This document shows, one piece after another, positions 45,286 to 55,257 of a stretch of DNA of 64,000 bases. The notes under the pieces were generated by a model that made no database searches, had not been told where the DNA came from, and saw nothing but the letters and a program-made list of their open reading frames with translations. The DNA lies in NCBI GenBank assembly GCA_039707465.1, contig CM077647.1:170744163-170808162 (forward strand), given 5' to 3'. Made by a program: the position numbers and the translations under genes. Position 1 is the stretch's first letter; every line of letters starts with the position of its first letter. The DNA comes from Rhabdophis nuchalis (taxonomy: Eukaryota; Chordata; Lepidosauria; Squamata; Natricidae).

Positions 45286-45300
45286 TTTCTCTTCGTTTAG
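45285..45300 (+). promoter_or_regulatory. 3' splice site of OR2 coding exon
   Basis: 'tatttctcttcgtttag' ends in AG at 45299-45300. The exon begins GATGAATGCATGGAC, similar to the OR1 exon start, and gives a 34-nt leader before the ATG at 45335. Confidence 0.65.
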
Positions 45301-45334
45301 GATGAATGCATGGACTTCCACCTGTCTCTTTCCA

Positions 45335-46348
45335 ATGGCTGAGGTGAACCAGACGGTGTCTCATTTTGTGTTCTTGGGATTGACTGATAACCGGAGACTA
45401 GAACTGGTTTTATTTGTCATCTTCTTCACTATCTACCTGCTTACCCTAGTAGGAAACCTCTCGATTGTGGTGACGGTGGCTTGGGACCGATGCCTCCATA
45501 CCCCCATGTACTTCCTTTTGGGAAATCTGTCCTTCCTTGACATCTGCCATTCCTCTGTCACGGCACCCAAGATGCTCCTGGACTCTGTCTTCAGGCAGAA
45601 GATCATCTCCTTTGGGGGCTGTGTGGCACAATTCTTCTTCCTCCACATCTGTGCTTCTGCTGAGATCTTCCTCCTGACCATCATGGCCTATGACCGCTGT
45701 GTTGCCATCTGCTATCCGTTACAGTATGTGACTCTTGTGAACCTGAAGATCTGCGCATGGTTGGTGGTTGCTCTATGGATTGGAGGCATCATCCATTCCC
45801 TGGTCCAGACTCTCCTGACCATTCGCCTTCCTTTCTGTGGCCCAAATATCATTGACAGCTTTTTCTGTGACATTCCCCCAGTCGTGAAGTTGGCTTGCAC
45901 CGATACTTATTTCACTGAGGTGCTTATGATCTCCAATAGTGGGGTGATCTCTTTGTTTTGCTTCTTGGCCTTGGTGTCTTCCTATGCCATCATCTTTCTC
46001 TCCCTGAGAAAGCAGACGGCTGAGGGTCGTCGCAAAGCCTTCTCCACATGTGCTGCCCACTTACTTGTGGTGGTCTTGTTCTTAGGACCTTGCATATTTA
46101 TCTACACCCGTCCCACCTCCAGCTTTTCCACCGAGAAGATGGCCGCTGTCTTCTACACCATGGTGACCCCTTTCCTCAACCCTGTGATCTACACCCTGAG
46201 GAACAAAGAGGTGAAGAACTCCATGAGGAAACTTTGGTTCCGGAGGAAGGTCTTCTTCATAAGGAAAGGGGTTGGGCAACTTGCTTTGGTGGAAAACAAC
46301 TTGGTCAAAGAGGAGAAGACAATTCAGGACAATGAGTTATCTCAATAA
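45335..46348 (+). CDS. Olfactory receptor, family 4-like (OR2)
   Basis: 337 residues; the start at 45335 (MAEVNQT) aligns with the paralogs. The upstream in-frame ATGs at 45269, 45278 and 45302 are not favoured: the first two lie 5' of the splice acceptor, and using any of them would add an unaligned leader. Features: glycosylation site NQT (5-7), GN (40-41), LHTPMYFLLGNLSFLDIC (54-71), Cys96, MAYDRCVAICYPL (117-129), CGPNIIDSFFCD (168-179), KLACTDTY, SSY in helix 5, KAFSTCAAH, GPCIFIY and PFLNPVIYTLRN. All structural landmarks of a class II olfactory receptor are intact. Unusual: a C-terminal tail about 35 residues longer than in OR1, lysine- and glutamate-rich (VKEEKTIQDNELSQ at the end). 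The stop codon TAA lies inside an AATAAA (46344-46349). Ligand unknown. Confidence 0.95.
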   Translation: MAEVNQTVSHFVFLGLTDNRRLELVLFVIFFTIYLLTLVGNLSIVVTVAWDRCLHTPMYFLLGNLSFLDICHSSVTAPKMLLDSVFRQKIISFGGCVAQFFFLHICASAEIFLLTIMAYDRCVAICYPLQYVTLVNLKICAWLVVALWIGGIIHSLVQTLLTIRLPFCGPNIIDSFFCDIPPVVKLACTDTYFTEVLMISNSGVISLFCFLALVSSYAIIFLSLRKQTAEGRRKAFSTCAAHLLVVVLFLGPCIFIYTRPTSSFSTEKMAAVFYTMVTPFLNPVIYTLRNKEVKNSMRKLWFRRKVFFIRKGVGQLALVENNLVKEEKTIQDNELSQ

Positions 46349-46384
46349 AGCCAAGTGAAGTATTTTAAGCTACATAAGTTTATT

Positions 46385-47430
46385 AAGTATAGGTTGTCTT
46401 CAATTTACAACCGCAACTGAACTCAACAATACAATAATACAATACAATAGCAGAGTTGGAAGGGACCTTGTAGGTCTTCTAGTCCAACCCCCTGCGTGGG
46501 CAGGAACCTTGTACCATTTCAGACAAATGGCTATCTAACATCTTTTTAAAGACTTCCAGGGTTGGGGCATTCACAACTTCTGGAGGTAACTTCTGTTCCA
46601 CTGATCAATTGTTCTAACTGTCAGGAAATTTCTCCTTAGTTCTAAGTTGCTTCTCTCCTTGATTAGTTTCCACCCATTGCTTCTTGTCCTGCCCCCAGGT
46701 GCCTTGGAGAGTAGTTTGACTCCCTCTTCTTTGTGGCACCCTCTGAGATATCAGAACACTGCTATCATGTCTCCCCTGGTCCTTCTCTTCATCAAACTAG
46801 ACATACCCAGCTCCTGCAACCGTTCTTCATATGTTTTAGTCTCCAGTCCCCTAATCATCTTGGTTGCTCTTTTGCTCTTGGTTGCTCATATCTGTTGCAA
46901 AGCAAGTCAGTAGCTAAGTGAGTTTTGTCCCACTGTACAAACTTTCTTGCAACAGTTTTTAAGTGAGTCACTGTAGTTATTGAGTTAACAATATGGTTGT
47001 TAAGTGAATCTGGCTTCCCCATTGACTTTGCCTGTCAGAAGATTGCAAAAGGTGATCACATGATCCCAGGACACTGCAACTATCATAAATACATGTCAGT
47101 TGAAGTGACCATGGAGATGGTACAATGTTTGTAAGTGTGAAAAATGGTCATGAAACACTTTTTCAGTGCTGTTGTCATTTCAAATTGTTGGAATGCATGT
47201 TAGAATATATTTTGTATTGCAACAACTACAGAATTATTCAGCCAGTAGATGGCAGTGTTTAGTGTGCATCTATGGTTATAACCTATGATTTCTTTATGTT
47301 CTGAGGAGAGTTTCATGTTATGGTTCTATGATTGAGCAGTAAAGCACATGGTGACTGTACTCATTGTTTGCTCTATGGTGCTATATATAAGCTGAATTTT
47401 TAATATAAATGATCACCAAATGAATGGTTG
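46385..47430. mobile_element. Mariner-like element with CR1 and second nested block
   Basis: Starts 'ataggttgtcttcaattta' (46390) and has phrases 'agtgaatctggcttcccca' and 'tcacatgatcccaggacac' in common with 63221-63790. It is interrupted by a minus-strand CR1 3' end (46431-46870). A second block (about 47185-47395, 'cagccagtagatggcagtg') is the reverse complement of 34560-34880. Confidence 0.6.
46431..46870 (-). mobile_element. CR1-type LINE, 3' fragment, inverted
   Basis: Opens with the reversed tail ('caatacaatagcagagttgg') and extends to 'cctaatcatcttggttgctc'. Closely similar to 60240-60530, suggesting a shared young subfamily. Confidence 0.85.
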
Positions 47431-47544
47431 TAAGTTAATGACAGGCCCATTTTTCTAAGTTTGGAGACATGGAAAGCTAAAAAGCTATGTTAAGTGTATG
47501 GGACATCTGTAAGATGCTATTAATTTCTTTAAAAAGCAAGGCAA

Positions 47545-49563
47545 TGACTTCCTTCCGGTTTGCCGGAGGCGACGGACGGGTCCCAGACGCGTCCGCCACT
47601 TGGTTGCTCCGGCGGCGCCTTCAGGGGCAGGGGGCTCTTGCTAAAGAGCCTCCCCACACGGATGGCTTGCGGGGAGTCCCCCCACCCCGATGGCGGTCGG
47701 GGGGTAGCCCCCGCCTCGTCCCAGGCGCCGGAGAACAAGTTGCGGGGGGGATTTCCCTTTCATCCCCTTTGCCGATGGAGAACCAGAACAGCTGCAATAA
47801 GAAGACGGGCTGAAAGCCGGGGCTGAAGGCAACACCGAGACTCCTGGCTGCAGAGTGGACTGTGAGTGCTTTAATAATTAATGCTGTCAACTTTTGCTTC
47901 TAAAGAAGAAAGAGGAGGGAGTTTGTAAACCTCTCCTCGGAAGGAAAAAAAAAGCAGTGCTTTAAAATGTTCCCCAGGCTTAGGGAAGAGGAAGAACTAC
48001 ACCCGACTTCTAAACAATGAAAATGAAAGTTTTTCACTTTAACTCTGCTACTGATACTTTGTATCTCTGTCTTGCAACAACTGAAATGGACTTTTACTAG
48101 TTCTCCATGACTGCCAGGGGAGCGGGAAAGATGGCCTTTCTTTGTTCCCTGTAAGAAATATTTTTCTTTGTGATGTGCTGACACTCCTTCATTTTTATGG
48201 GACTAAAACTTTTTACTCACAAGTAGGATCTCTCCCAGATGTGCCTTCTTTTTTTTTTTCCTATTTGATTGTTGTTAAAAATTGTTCTCTCTCTGGACTT
48301 TAAGTAAATTGCATTTTGAATTTGAACACTGACTCTTGCTCTCTTCTCGCTTCACGGACTAGCCCTCCAAAAGACGCCATATTAGTGGCAAAAACTTAAC
48401 ACTTTCATCATGGCTTCAAAGAAGCACCCACAACAGCCTAAGATCACTTCAATGCTATCTAAAGAAATGGTGGGGGAGGCTACTCAGCTATCAGCGATAG
48501 AGGAGACTCTTCAAAACATTATGAAAGAGATAAAAAAAATCTGGAAAGACAATGTTAATTCAAAATTGGAAGTTTTGGAGACACAAAAACCACTAATGGA
48601 AAATAAACAAAGATTTGATGGACTGGAGGGAGGGGGCGGTGGAGATGCAGGGAGAGATAAGTAACTCTCAGAAAGAATTAGCGGAACTGACTGGTTATAT
48701 GTCGAGAATGGATTTTGAAAGAATGTCCTACTTTTTAAGGTTTCAAAATAAGGTTCCTGAAATAAGCTCTGAGAATTTAAAAGATTTAATGTGTACGATG
48801 TTAGCAGACTATACTAAAAGGAGCAAAGAAGATATTTGGGGGGGACATTGATTTGATTTATAGAATTAATTCAGCATATGCCAGAATAAATGAAGTACCC
48901 AGAAAGATACATATTAAATTTGTAAGAAGGTCGACAAGGGATGTGATCCTGAGAGCACAGAGAGACGGTCCCTTGATATATCAACAGAGCGAAGTTGCCA
49001 TTCTGAAACAGATCCCAAAAAAGATTCGAGAGATAAGAAGGAAGTATTCCTTCTTATCAAAAAGATTATATAAAAAGGGGGTGTGGTTCAGGTGGTCGAT
49101 GCCCGAAGGAATGTTAGTGTTCTGGGAGGGGGGGGGGAGAGTAAGAATTAAAACAATTGCAGAGGCGGAAGCCTTTCTTAAAAAACATTCCTCAATCTGG
49201 AGGATGAAAATGGGGGAGCGGGAGGGGCCACGACTCCGCCCACTGGCAGCAGGGGAGAAGAGGATGCAATAGCTAAAAGACTCAGATCTCACAAATGACT
49301 TTGTATTATATAGTAACTCTTATCTGGATGTTTATAGAAATAAATGATTGATTGCATGAAATTGGGAAATGATTTATGTATGTATCTCACTCCACTTTGT
49401 AGAGAAATGGAAAAATTATTGTATTGTTGTTGTTGTTTTGTATGAAGCCTCGGAGGGGGCTGACACCTCCGACATGGATGTCCTCAAAATGTCTTAATAA
49501 CACCTTATACCCTTTTCCTACAAAATTCTTTTGTAAAAACCAATAAACCTTTTTTTGATCGAT
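47545..49563 (+). mobile_element. L1 carrying ORF1 but no ORF2 (HAL1-like), 2.0 kb
   Basis: Bounded by a perfect 14-bp duplication AAAAAGCAAGGCAA (47531-47544 and 49564-49577), so both ends are visible. The site CTTT/AAAAAG fits the L1 endonuclease preference. The 5' part (47545-48409) is a GC-rich, CpG-containing leader, as in full-length L1. ORF1 follows, then about 290 bp of 3' UTR with AATAAA (49541), ending 'tttttttgatcgat' without a clear poly-A. No endonuclease or reverse transcriptase sequence is present between ORF1 and the 3' UTR. This architecture matches the half-L1 (HAL1) elements known from mammals. Confidence 0.8.
48410..49272 (+). pseudogene. L1 ORF1 protein, broken by two frameshifts
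   Basis: Three successive frames (48410-48664, 48615-48851, 48853-49272) make up an L1 ORF1p. First come a basic N-terminus (MASKKHPQQPKITSMLSKEM) and a helical, coiled-coil-like stretch (IEETLQNIMKEIKKIWK). Then an RNA-binding middle domain includes MDFERMSYFLRFQNKVPE and YARINEVPRKIHIKFV. The C-terminal domain contains a KKGVWFRWSMPEGM segment, where L1 ORF1p usually has its 'YxxxF.R' region. Both frame changes fall at G runs (about 48628-48650 and 48838-48844), so homopolymer indels, real or technical, are the likely cause. ORF1p normally coats L1 RNA as a trimeric chaperone. Confidence 0.75.
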
Positions 49564-49577
49564 AAAAAGCAAGGCAA

Positions 49578-49843
49578 CAATTTTGGAGTGTGATAATCTG
49601 TGCTGGAAACAATTCTGTGGGAGAAGAAAAACACTCCTACATAGGACTTAAAGAAGACCTGGTGAACTGACCCTTCCCAGCTAAGGGACAAGGAAGAGAT
49701 GGAAGGAGCAGACTCAACTTAAACTAAAAGGAAACAAAGATTTGTATTTTCTTTGAACCAAAATGTCTATACATGAATATTGGGGAAATAAATCTCAAGG
49801 GTCAACGACTGAAGAAAAGTCATTCATGCTAGACACTATAAAA
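49578..49843. other. Intergenic, no gene seen
   Basis: Single-copy-looking DNA between the L1 and the nested hAT elements. Confidence 0.4.
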
Positions 49844-50626
49844 CAGGGGTGTCAAACTTTATTTCATTGAGGGCCACATCAGGGTTGTGTTTGACCTTGG
49901 AAGGCTGGGGGGCTTGGCTGGGGGACGGGGCATGGCCATGGTCATTCATGGCACCTGTGGTGGCCAAGTGCTAAGGCAGGACTTCCCTGAGACCCTCCCT
50001 CCCCCCATTATTTCCTTCCTTCCTTCCTTCCTTCCTTCCTTCCTTCCTTCCTTCCTTCCTTCCTCCCTCCCTCCCTCCCTCCCTCCCTCCTTTCCTTCCC
50101 TCCTTCCCTCCCTCCCTCCCTCCCTCCCTTATTTTTCCTTCCTTGCTCTCTTTCCATTTCCTTTTGTTTTGTTTTTAAGTTTATTTTGCTAGCCCTCTGC
50201 CAGCAAAAATGGAGCCTGGGAAGGGGCCTGTGCAGCCCGATCCAGCCCTCAGGCCTTGAGTTTTACACCCCTCAGAGGTTGCATTCAGCCGGTTCAAACC
50301 AGTTCGGGTGAACCGGTAGCGTAAATTTTGAGTAGTTCGGAGAACCGGCAAATACCACCTCTGATTGGCCCTGCCTTCCCACCCCTGTCATTCCCTGTTC
50401 TATCTTCTCTTGATTTTTTTTTAGCTCAGCTGATTTGCGCAGCAGAGCACATTGCCCTGCCTCAGCTGAGGTAAAAAAACAGCTCAGCTCACCAGCACCG
50501 ACACCGAGGGCGGTCTTTGAGTGCTGCATTAGGCGCATACACACACACTCTCTCTCTCACACACACGAAGCATGATCTCATAGATCCAGTAGGAAAACAT
50601 TTGGAATCCCACCCCTGACACCCCTG
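49844..50626. mobile_element. hAT-type MITE (outer), host of a second MITE
   Basis: Left end caggggtgtcaaacttt; the right end is split, 'ttttacacccct' (50261-50272), with its last base after the inner insertion at 50626. 8-bp duplication CTATAAAA (49836-49843) and CTATAAGA (50627-50634), one mismatch. Contains a CCTT/CCCT microsatellite (50014-50130). Same family as 19864-20078. Confidence 0.88.
50273..50617. mobile_element. hAT-type MITE (inner, 345 bp)
   Basis: Ends cagaggttgcattcagc and ggaatcccacccctg. Perfect 8-bp duplication ACACCCCT (50265-50272, 50618-50625), which is the terminal sequence of the outer MITE. Body rich in 'aaccggt' motifs ('gttcaaaccagttcgggtg'), as in 13082 and 62748. 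Confidence 0.9.
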
Positions 50627-50802
50627 CTATAAGACTAGTCAACTGCAAAAGATAGAGGAGCACGGGGCTGTTGAATTGTATATCTTTAAATTCCTTCTTA
50701 TAAAATAGCAAAGTTGGAAGGGACCTTGGAGGTCTTCTAGTCCAACCCCCGGCCTAGGCAGGAAACCCTATATACCATTTCAGACAAATGGCTATCCAAC
50801 AT

Positions 50803-50937
<135 letters not shown>

Positions 50938-51349
50938 AACCACACCCTCTCCCCAAAGGGACCCGGGGCGGTGCACAGGAAATTAAAACACACAATATCA
51001 CAAATATAAATAATTAATACCAAATTAAATAAATTATCCCTGTGCTAAAATTTAAAAATGTTAAAACATGACCCCATCTAAAACCCAATTAAAACAATTT
51101 ATGGTACAGACTGTAGGCTAGGTAAATAGCTTATTCCAAGCCGGCCTGATGGAACAAGAGTGTCTTTAATTTCTGGCGGAAGGTGCGGAGGTCCGTGGTT
51201 GTTCTAAGATCGGGGGGTAGGACGTTCAAGAGGGTTGGGCCCACCACAGAGAAGGCCCTTCCCCTGGGCGTCGCCCGCTGGCTTTGCCTGGTGGACGGCA
51301 CCTGGAGAAGTCCTTTTCTGTGGGAGTGGATCGGCCGAAGGGATGTATC
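50938..51349 (-). mobile_element. L2-type LINE, 3' fragment
   Basis: Minus-strand 3' end with 'cctgtgcaccgccccgggtc' and a tail protein segment similar to 62000-62160. 5'-truncated. Confidence 0.8.
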
Positions 51350-51885
51350 TTCTTAAAGACTTCCAGGGTTGGGGCATTCACAACTTCTGGAGGCAACTTC
51401 TGTTCCACTGATCAATTGTTCTAACTGTCAGGAAATTTCTCCTCAGTTCTAAGTTGCTTCTCTCCTTGATTAGTTTCCACCCATTGCTTCTTGTTCTGCC
51501 CTCAGGCGCCTTGGTGAATAGTTTGACTCTCTCTTCTTTGTGGCAGCCCCTGAGATATTGGAACACTTCTATCATGTCTCCCCGGTCCTTCTTTTCATTA
51601 AACTAGACATACCCAGTTCCTGCAACCGTTCTTCATATGTTTTAGCCTCCAGTCCCTTAATCATCTTGGTTGCTCTTCTCTGCACTCTTTCCAGAATCTC
51701 CATGTCTTTTCTACATCGTGGTGACCAAAACTGAATGTAGTATTCCAAGTGTGGCCTTACCAAAGCCTTATAAAGTAATATTAACACTTCACGTGATCTT
51801 GATTCTATCCCTCTGTTTATGCAGCCTAGAACTGTGTTGGCTTTTTTGGCAGCTGCTGCACACGGCTGGCTCCTATTTACTGTAT

Positions 51886-52116
51886 TTTTCGGAGTATAAA
51901 ATGTACCAGAGTATAAGACGCACCAAGATTTACTTTGTGGCAACCAAAACTGGATGCAGTTTAGGACTAGGAGACTGCTATTAATTGTAGTTAACAATAT
52001 TACTTATTTTAATACCATTTTTATGAAAAGTTTCTGGAGTTGGAAAGGTACCCAGCATTCTTCACATAAACGTGAAGCTCAGTTGCATCATGCTACCATT
52101 CAAAAAGCTTGAGACG
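51886..52116. other. Non-coding, DNA-transposon stub
   Basis: 51885-51945 contains 'tgtatttttcggagtataaa' followed by the inverted 'gagtataagacgcacc', an internally deleted copy of the 17916-type MITE. The rest is not recognised. Confidence 0.45.
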
Positions 52117-52170
52117 TCTTCATTTCAGGAATAAAATACTGGATAGCCATTTGTCTGAAATGGTATAGGG

Positions 52171-53518
52171 CCGTGATGGCGAACCTATGGCACACGGAGC
52201 CATTTGTCAGGGCACGCGAAGGGCTGCCTGTCAGCTGGTCAGTGTGCATGCGCACACTGGGCAGCTGAATTTGCCCTTTTTTGAAGCCATTTTTCACCCT
52301 CTCCAGGCTCCAGAAGCTTTATAGGAGCCTGGGGAGGGCGAAAAGAGCACCCCCCCAGAGTCCTCTGGAGCTCAGGAAGCCTCCCCCCCACTCCAACCAA
52401 ACCGGAAGTGACCTCCAACTTGCACTATTCCATGCAGCCACTAGGTCCTCCATCCGGGCGCGGGTCAAGGCCTCAGGTAATGGCCCAAGCTCCGTCTGGA
52501 ACCTTTCAGGTTCCATCAGGCGCCTGGGGCGGAACCATCTTGGAAATTCCGGTTCCGCCTCCCCGCAGTGGGGTGTAGCGGTGGGAAAGTCGAGCCGGAT
52601 AAGTGAGTGATCTGACCATGACAGGGGTACGATGGCTAAATCCCCTACTCCAAGATCACTCATCCACTGGCCAGAGACAAAAATGAGATCCAGTGTGTGT
52701 CTTCTCGTGTGTGGGGCCCTGAATTACTTGGGTCAGGTCCATGGCCGTCATGGAGGCCATGAACTCCCGAGCTGCCTTGGATGTCTCGCCTACCGATGGC
52801 AGGTTAAAGTCCCCCATGACTAACAGTCTGGGGGTCTCAACCACCATCTTGGCGATCACCTCGAGGAGCTCGGGCAGGGCTGCTGATACGTAGCGGGGAG
52901 CCAGGTACACAATCAGCAAGCCCAGCTGCCTCCCTAGGCCCCACTTCACGCAGAGGGACTCACAACCGGTTATCTGTGGCACAGTGGTCTCTCTCGGCTC
53001 AAGACCTTCCCTGACAATGACCGCCACCCTCCCACCCCTGCCTAGGGCCCATGATTGATGGAATGCGCAGTAACCTGGCAGGCACATTTCTACGAGAGGA
53101 AGTCCTCCCTCGTGGCCCAGCCAGGTCTCCGTAATTCCCGCCAGGTCCGGCTCCCCCTCCGACACAAGGTCGTTAATGAGAGGGGCTTTGTTGACAACGG
53201 ACCTGGCGTTGCATAGCATCAGTCTAAGGCCCTGGCTCTGTGAACCCTGACCACCTAGATTGCGGGGGTTGGGGCATGTGACCATTTGAACCCATCGGCC
53301 ACACTCTCCCAACCGGTGATGAGATCTTTGTCTATAAAGTCTCTGGAGCCTGGGTAGGGTGAAAAGAGCATGCAAAAAATGGGGGGGAGCACCTGTAGTG
53401 CGCACATGTGCAGTGGAGGGGCGGGTCGCGCATTGCATTATGGGTGCGGCATGCCCCCGCACAACTCCTCTGCACTCCCCCACATGGCACGCAAGCCAAA
53501 AAAGGTTCGCCATCGCTG
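52171..53518. mobile_element. hAT-type element, 1348 bp, carrying LINE sequence
   Basis: Ends ccgtgatggcgaacctatg and ggttcgccatcgctg. 8-bp duplication GTATAGGG (52163-52170) and GTATAGAG (53519-53526), one mismatch. The outer 250 and 190 bp are hAT sequence; the middle (52432-53327) is a LINE endonuclease segment. No transposase seen. Confidence 0.85.
52432..53327 (-). pseudogene. L2-type LINE endonuclease segment inside a hAT element
   Basis: Minus strand: [43 protein letters not shown] and [16 protein letters not shown] give an apurinic-type endonuclease. The NARS, TETW and GDFN catalytic motifs are in order. After a frameshift near 52690, [20 protein letters not shown] (the catalytic SDH motif) and RLDFP follow. 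It lacks the reverse transcriptase and any 3' UTR, so it is truncated at the 3' side, which is unusual for a LINE insertion. Same family as 40263-42878, where the GPTHE and SWTDHALLRLDFP motifs recur. Confidence 0.82.
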
Positions 53519-53542
53519 GTATAGAGTCTCCTATGACTAGAA

Positions 53543-53677
53543 CAGAGGTCTCCAAACTTGGTAACTTTAAGACTTGTGGACTTCAACTCCCATAATTCCT
53601 TGGCTATCATGGCTGGCTGGGGAATTCTGGGAGTTGAAGTCCATAAGGCTTAAAGTTGCTGAGGTTGGGGACTCTTG
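53543..53677. mobile_element. hAT-type palindromic MITE (135 bp)
   Basis: Ends cagaggtctccaaactt and gaggttggggactcttg. 8-bp duplication GACTAGAA (53535-53542) and GACTAGGA (53678-53685), one mismatch. Core contains 'gtggacttcaactccca' and its inverse. Confidence 0.85.
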
Positions 53678-53984
53678 GACTAGGAAACCTCCAAGGTTCC
53701 TTCCAACTCTATCATTCTATGTTGTAACTAGCTCCCAGAATTCTCAGTGAAGGCCATGTTGGATGATGGATTCTGGGAACTGTAGTCTACATAACAGGAG
53801 AGTACCCAAGTTGGCAGGTGACTGTCATAGGATTATCATGAATGATTGTACTAGGTTGATGTCATGAACATTAAATACAATCTAAGCTCTTAAGGAAGTT
53901 CCACTTAATCCATGGTGTTTGAATGTACGATTTCTTTCAGATTTGGAAAGCTGAGAACTTATGGAAGGACCAAGCAATGTCCGT

Positions 53985-54135
53985 GTAGCTTCTAGAAATT
54001 GTGGGTGCTTCAATACTTGAGGTTTTAAAGAAGAAATCAGACAACCATCTGTCTAAAATGGTATAAGGTTTTCTGCTTGAGCAAGGGTTGGACTAGATGA
54101 CCTCCAAGGTCCCTTCCAACTCTGTAATTCTGCTG
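53985..54135 (+). mobile_element. CR1-type LINE, 3' fragment
   Basis: From 'agaaattgtgggtgcttcaa' to 'cccttccaactctgtaattc'. Confidence 0.8.
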
Positions 54136-54239
54136 GTAGTTTTTATTGGCAAAAATTGACAATTGGTTCGTAATGGACCTCTGAACCTCATTATGAGATC
54201 CTTCCTTCTAACGCAGTATTTTTTTGCTCCACAATTGTT

Positions 54240-54430
54240 ACTAAAGCTTGTCTATAACCTTTGGCCCTTTTGGGAAAACTTTAATTAAACACTCCAGCCC
54301 AAAGGTGAATTCATTAGTGTGTGAATTTCAAACCTGGAAAAAAAAAATCTTCACTGCTATTTGTGACATCACCTCCAATATTTCTTTCAGGTTGTCAAAA
54401 TCTATACAAGGGGAATGATTAGGGGGCCCA
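54240..54430 (+). promoter_or_regulatory. Putative promoter block of OR3
   Basis: TTTAATTAAA at 54281-54290 and a second homeodomain-type ATTCATTA at 54310-54317, spaced as in the other two blocks. Then 'atttctttcaggttgtcaaa' and TATA-like 'atctatacaagg' (54401-54412). The 'ccagccc...aggtg' spacer also matches OR1. It lacks the CTCCAATCTC element at the expected place, although 'acctccaat' occurs at 54372. Inference from three-way conservation. Confidence 0.45.
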
Positions 54431-54619
54431 CCAAAGCTCTTGACTTCCTAGTGGATTTTTTTTCATTTTTCATTTTTAAGCTTTTACTCCCCAATTCACT
54501 ATCCTACTGGAGGTGCCTTTACTGAACAAATTGTCTTCAGAAAATGTGAGTACAGTACATAGCTATGATTGCACATGAGCATGGAGATAGCTGCAGAGAT
54601 GTGTACAAGGCTTAGAGGT

Positions 54620-54963
54620 GAATAAAAATAACAGAATAACAGAGATGGAAGGGACCTTAGCGGTCTTCCAATCCAGCCTCCTGTTCAAGCGGGAAACAAG
54701 AGAAAGAGGGAGGGAGGGAGAGAGACAGAATTATCCAATCTCTTCTTTAAAACCTTCAGTGTTGGCACACCCACATATTCTGGAGGCAAGTTGTTCCACC
54801 GATTAATTGTTCTAATGGTCAGGAAATGTTTTCTCAGTTCCAGGTTGCTTCTCTCCTTGATTAGTTTCCATCCGTTGCTTCTTTCCCTGCCTTCAGGTGC
54901 TTTGGAGAATCAATTGACCCCCACTTTTTTGTGGCAACCCCTTAGATATTAGAAGGGTGCTAT

Positions 54964-54965
<2 letters not shown>
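54620..54965 (-). mobile_element. CR1-type LINE, 3' fragment, inverted
   Basis: From 'cagagatggaagggacctta' to 'gaagggtgctatcatgtct', where the CR1 sequence changes without a gap into the CTGT array. The CR1 word 'atcatgtct' may have seeded the repeat. Confidence 0.8.
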
Positions 54966-55125
<160 letters not shown>

Positions 55126-55257
55126 ATCTATGTATCTATATTATCTCTCTCTGCTCTGTCTCTGCCTATCTATCTAGCCACCCATTATCTGTTTGTCTGT
55201 CTATTCAATGATTCATCGTTTGATCCGATCGATCCATTGATCTGTCTGTCTGTCTGT

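Larger units (their letters stand above)
52117..53735 (+). mobile_element. CR1 3' end split by two hAT insertions
   Basis: CR1 fragments at 52136-52170 ('ggatagccatttgtctgaaa'), 53519-53542 and 53678-53735 ('aacctccaaggttccttcca'). Joining them in order gives one ordinary CR1 3' end, so a single copy was hit twice. Confidence 0.85.

Noticed and set aside
45269..45334. Longer OR2 N-terminus (start at 45269)
   Set aside because: The leader precedes a strong splice acceptor and does not align with the paralogs, all of which start about 4 residues before NQT.
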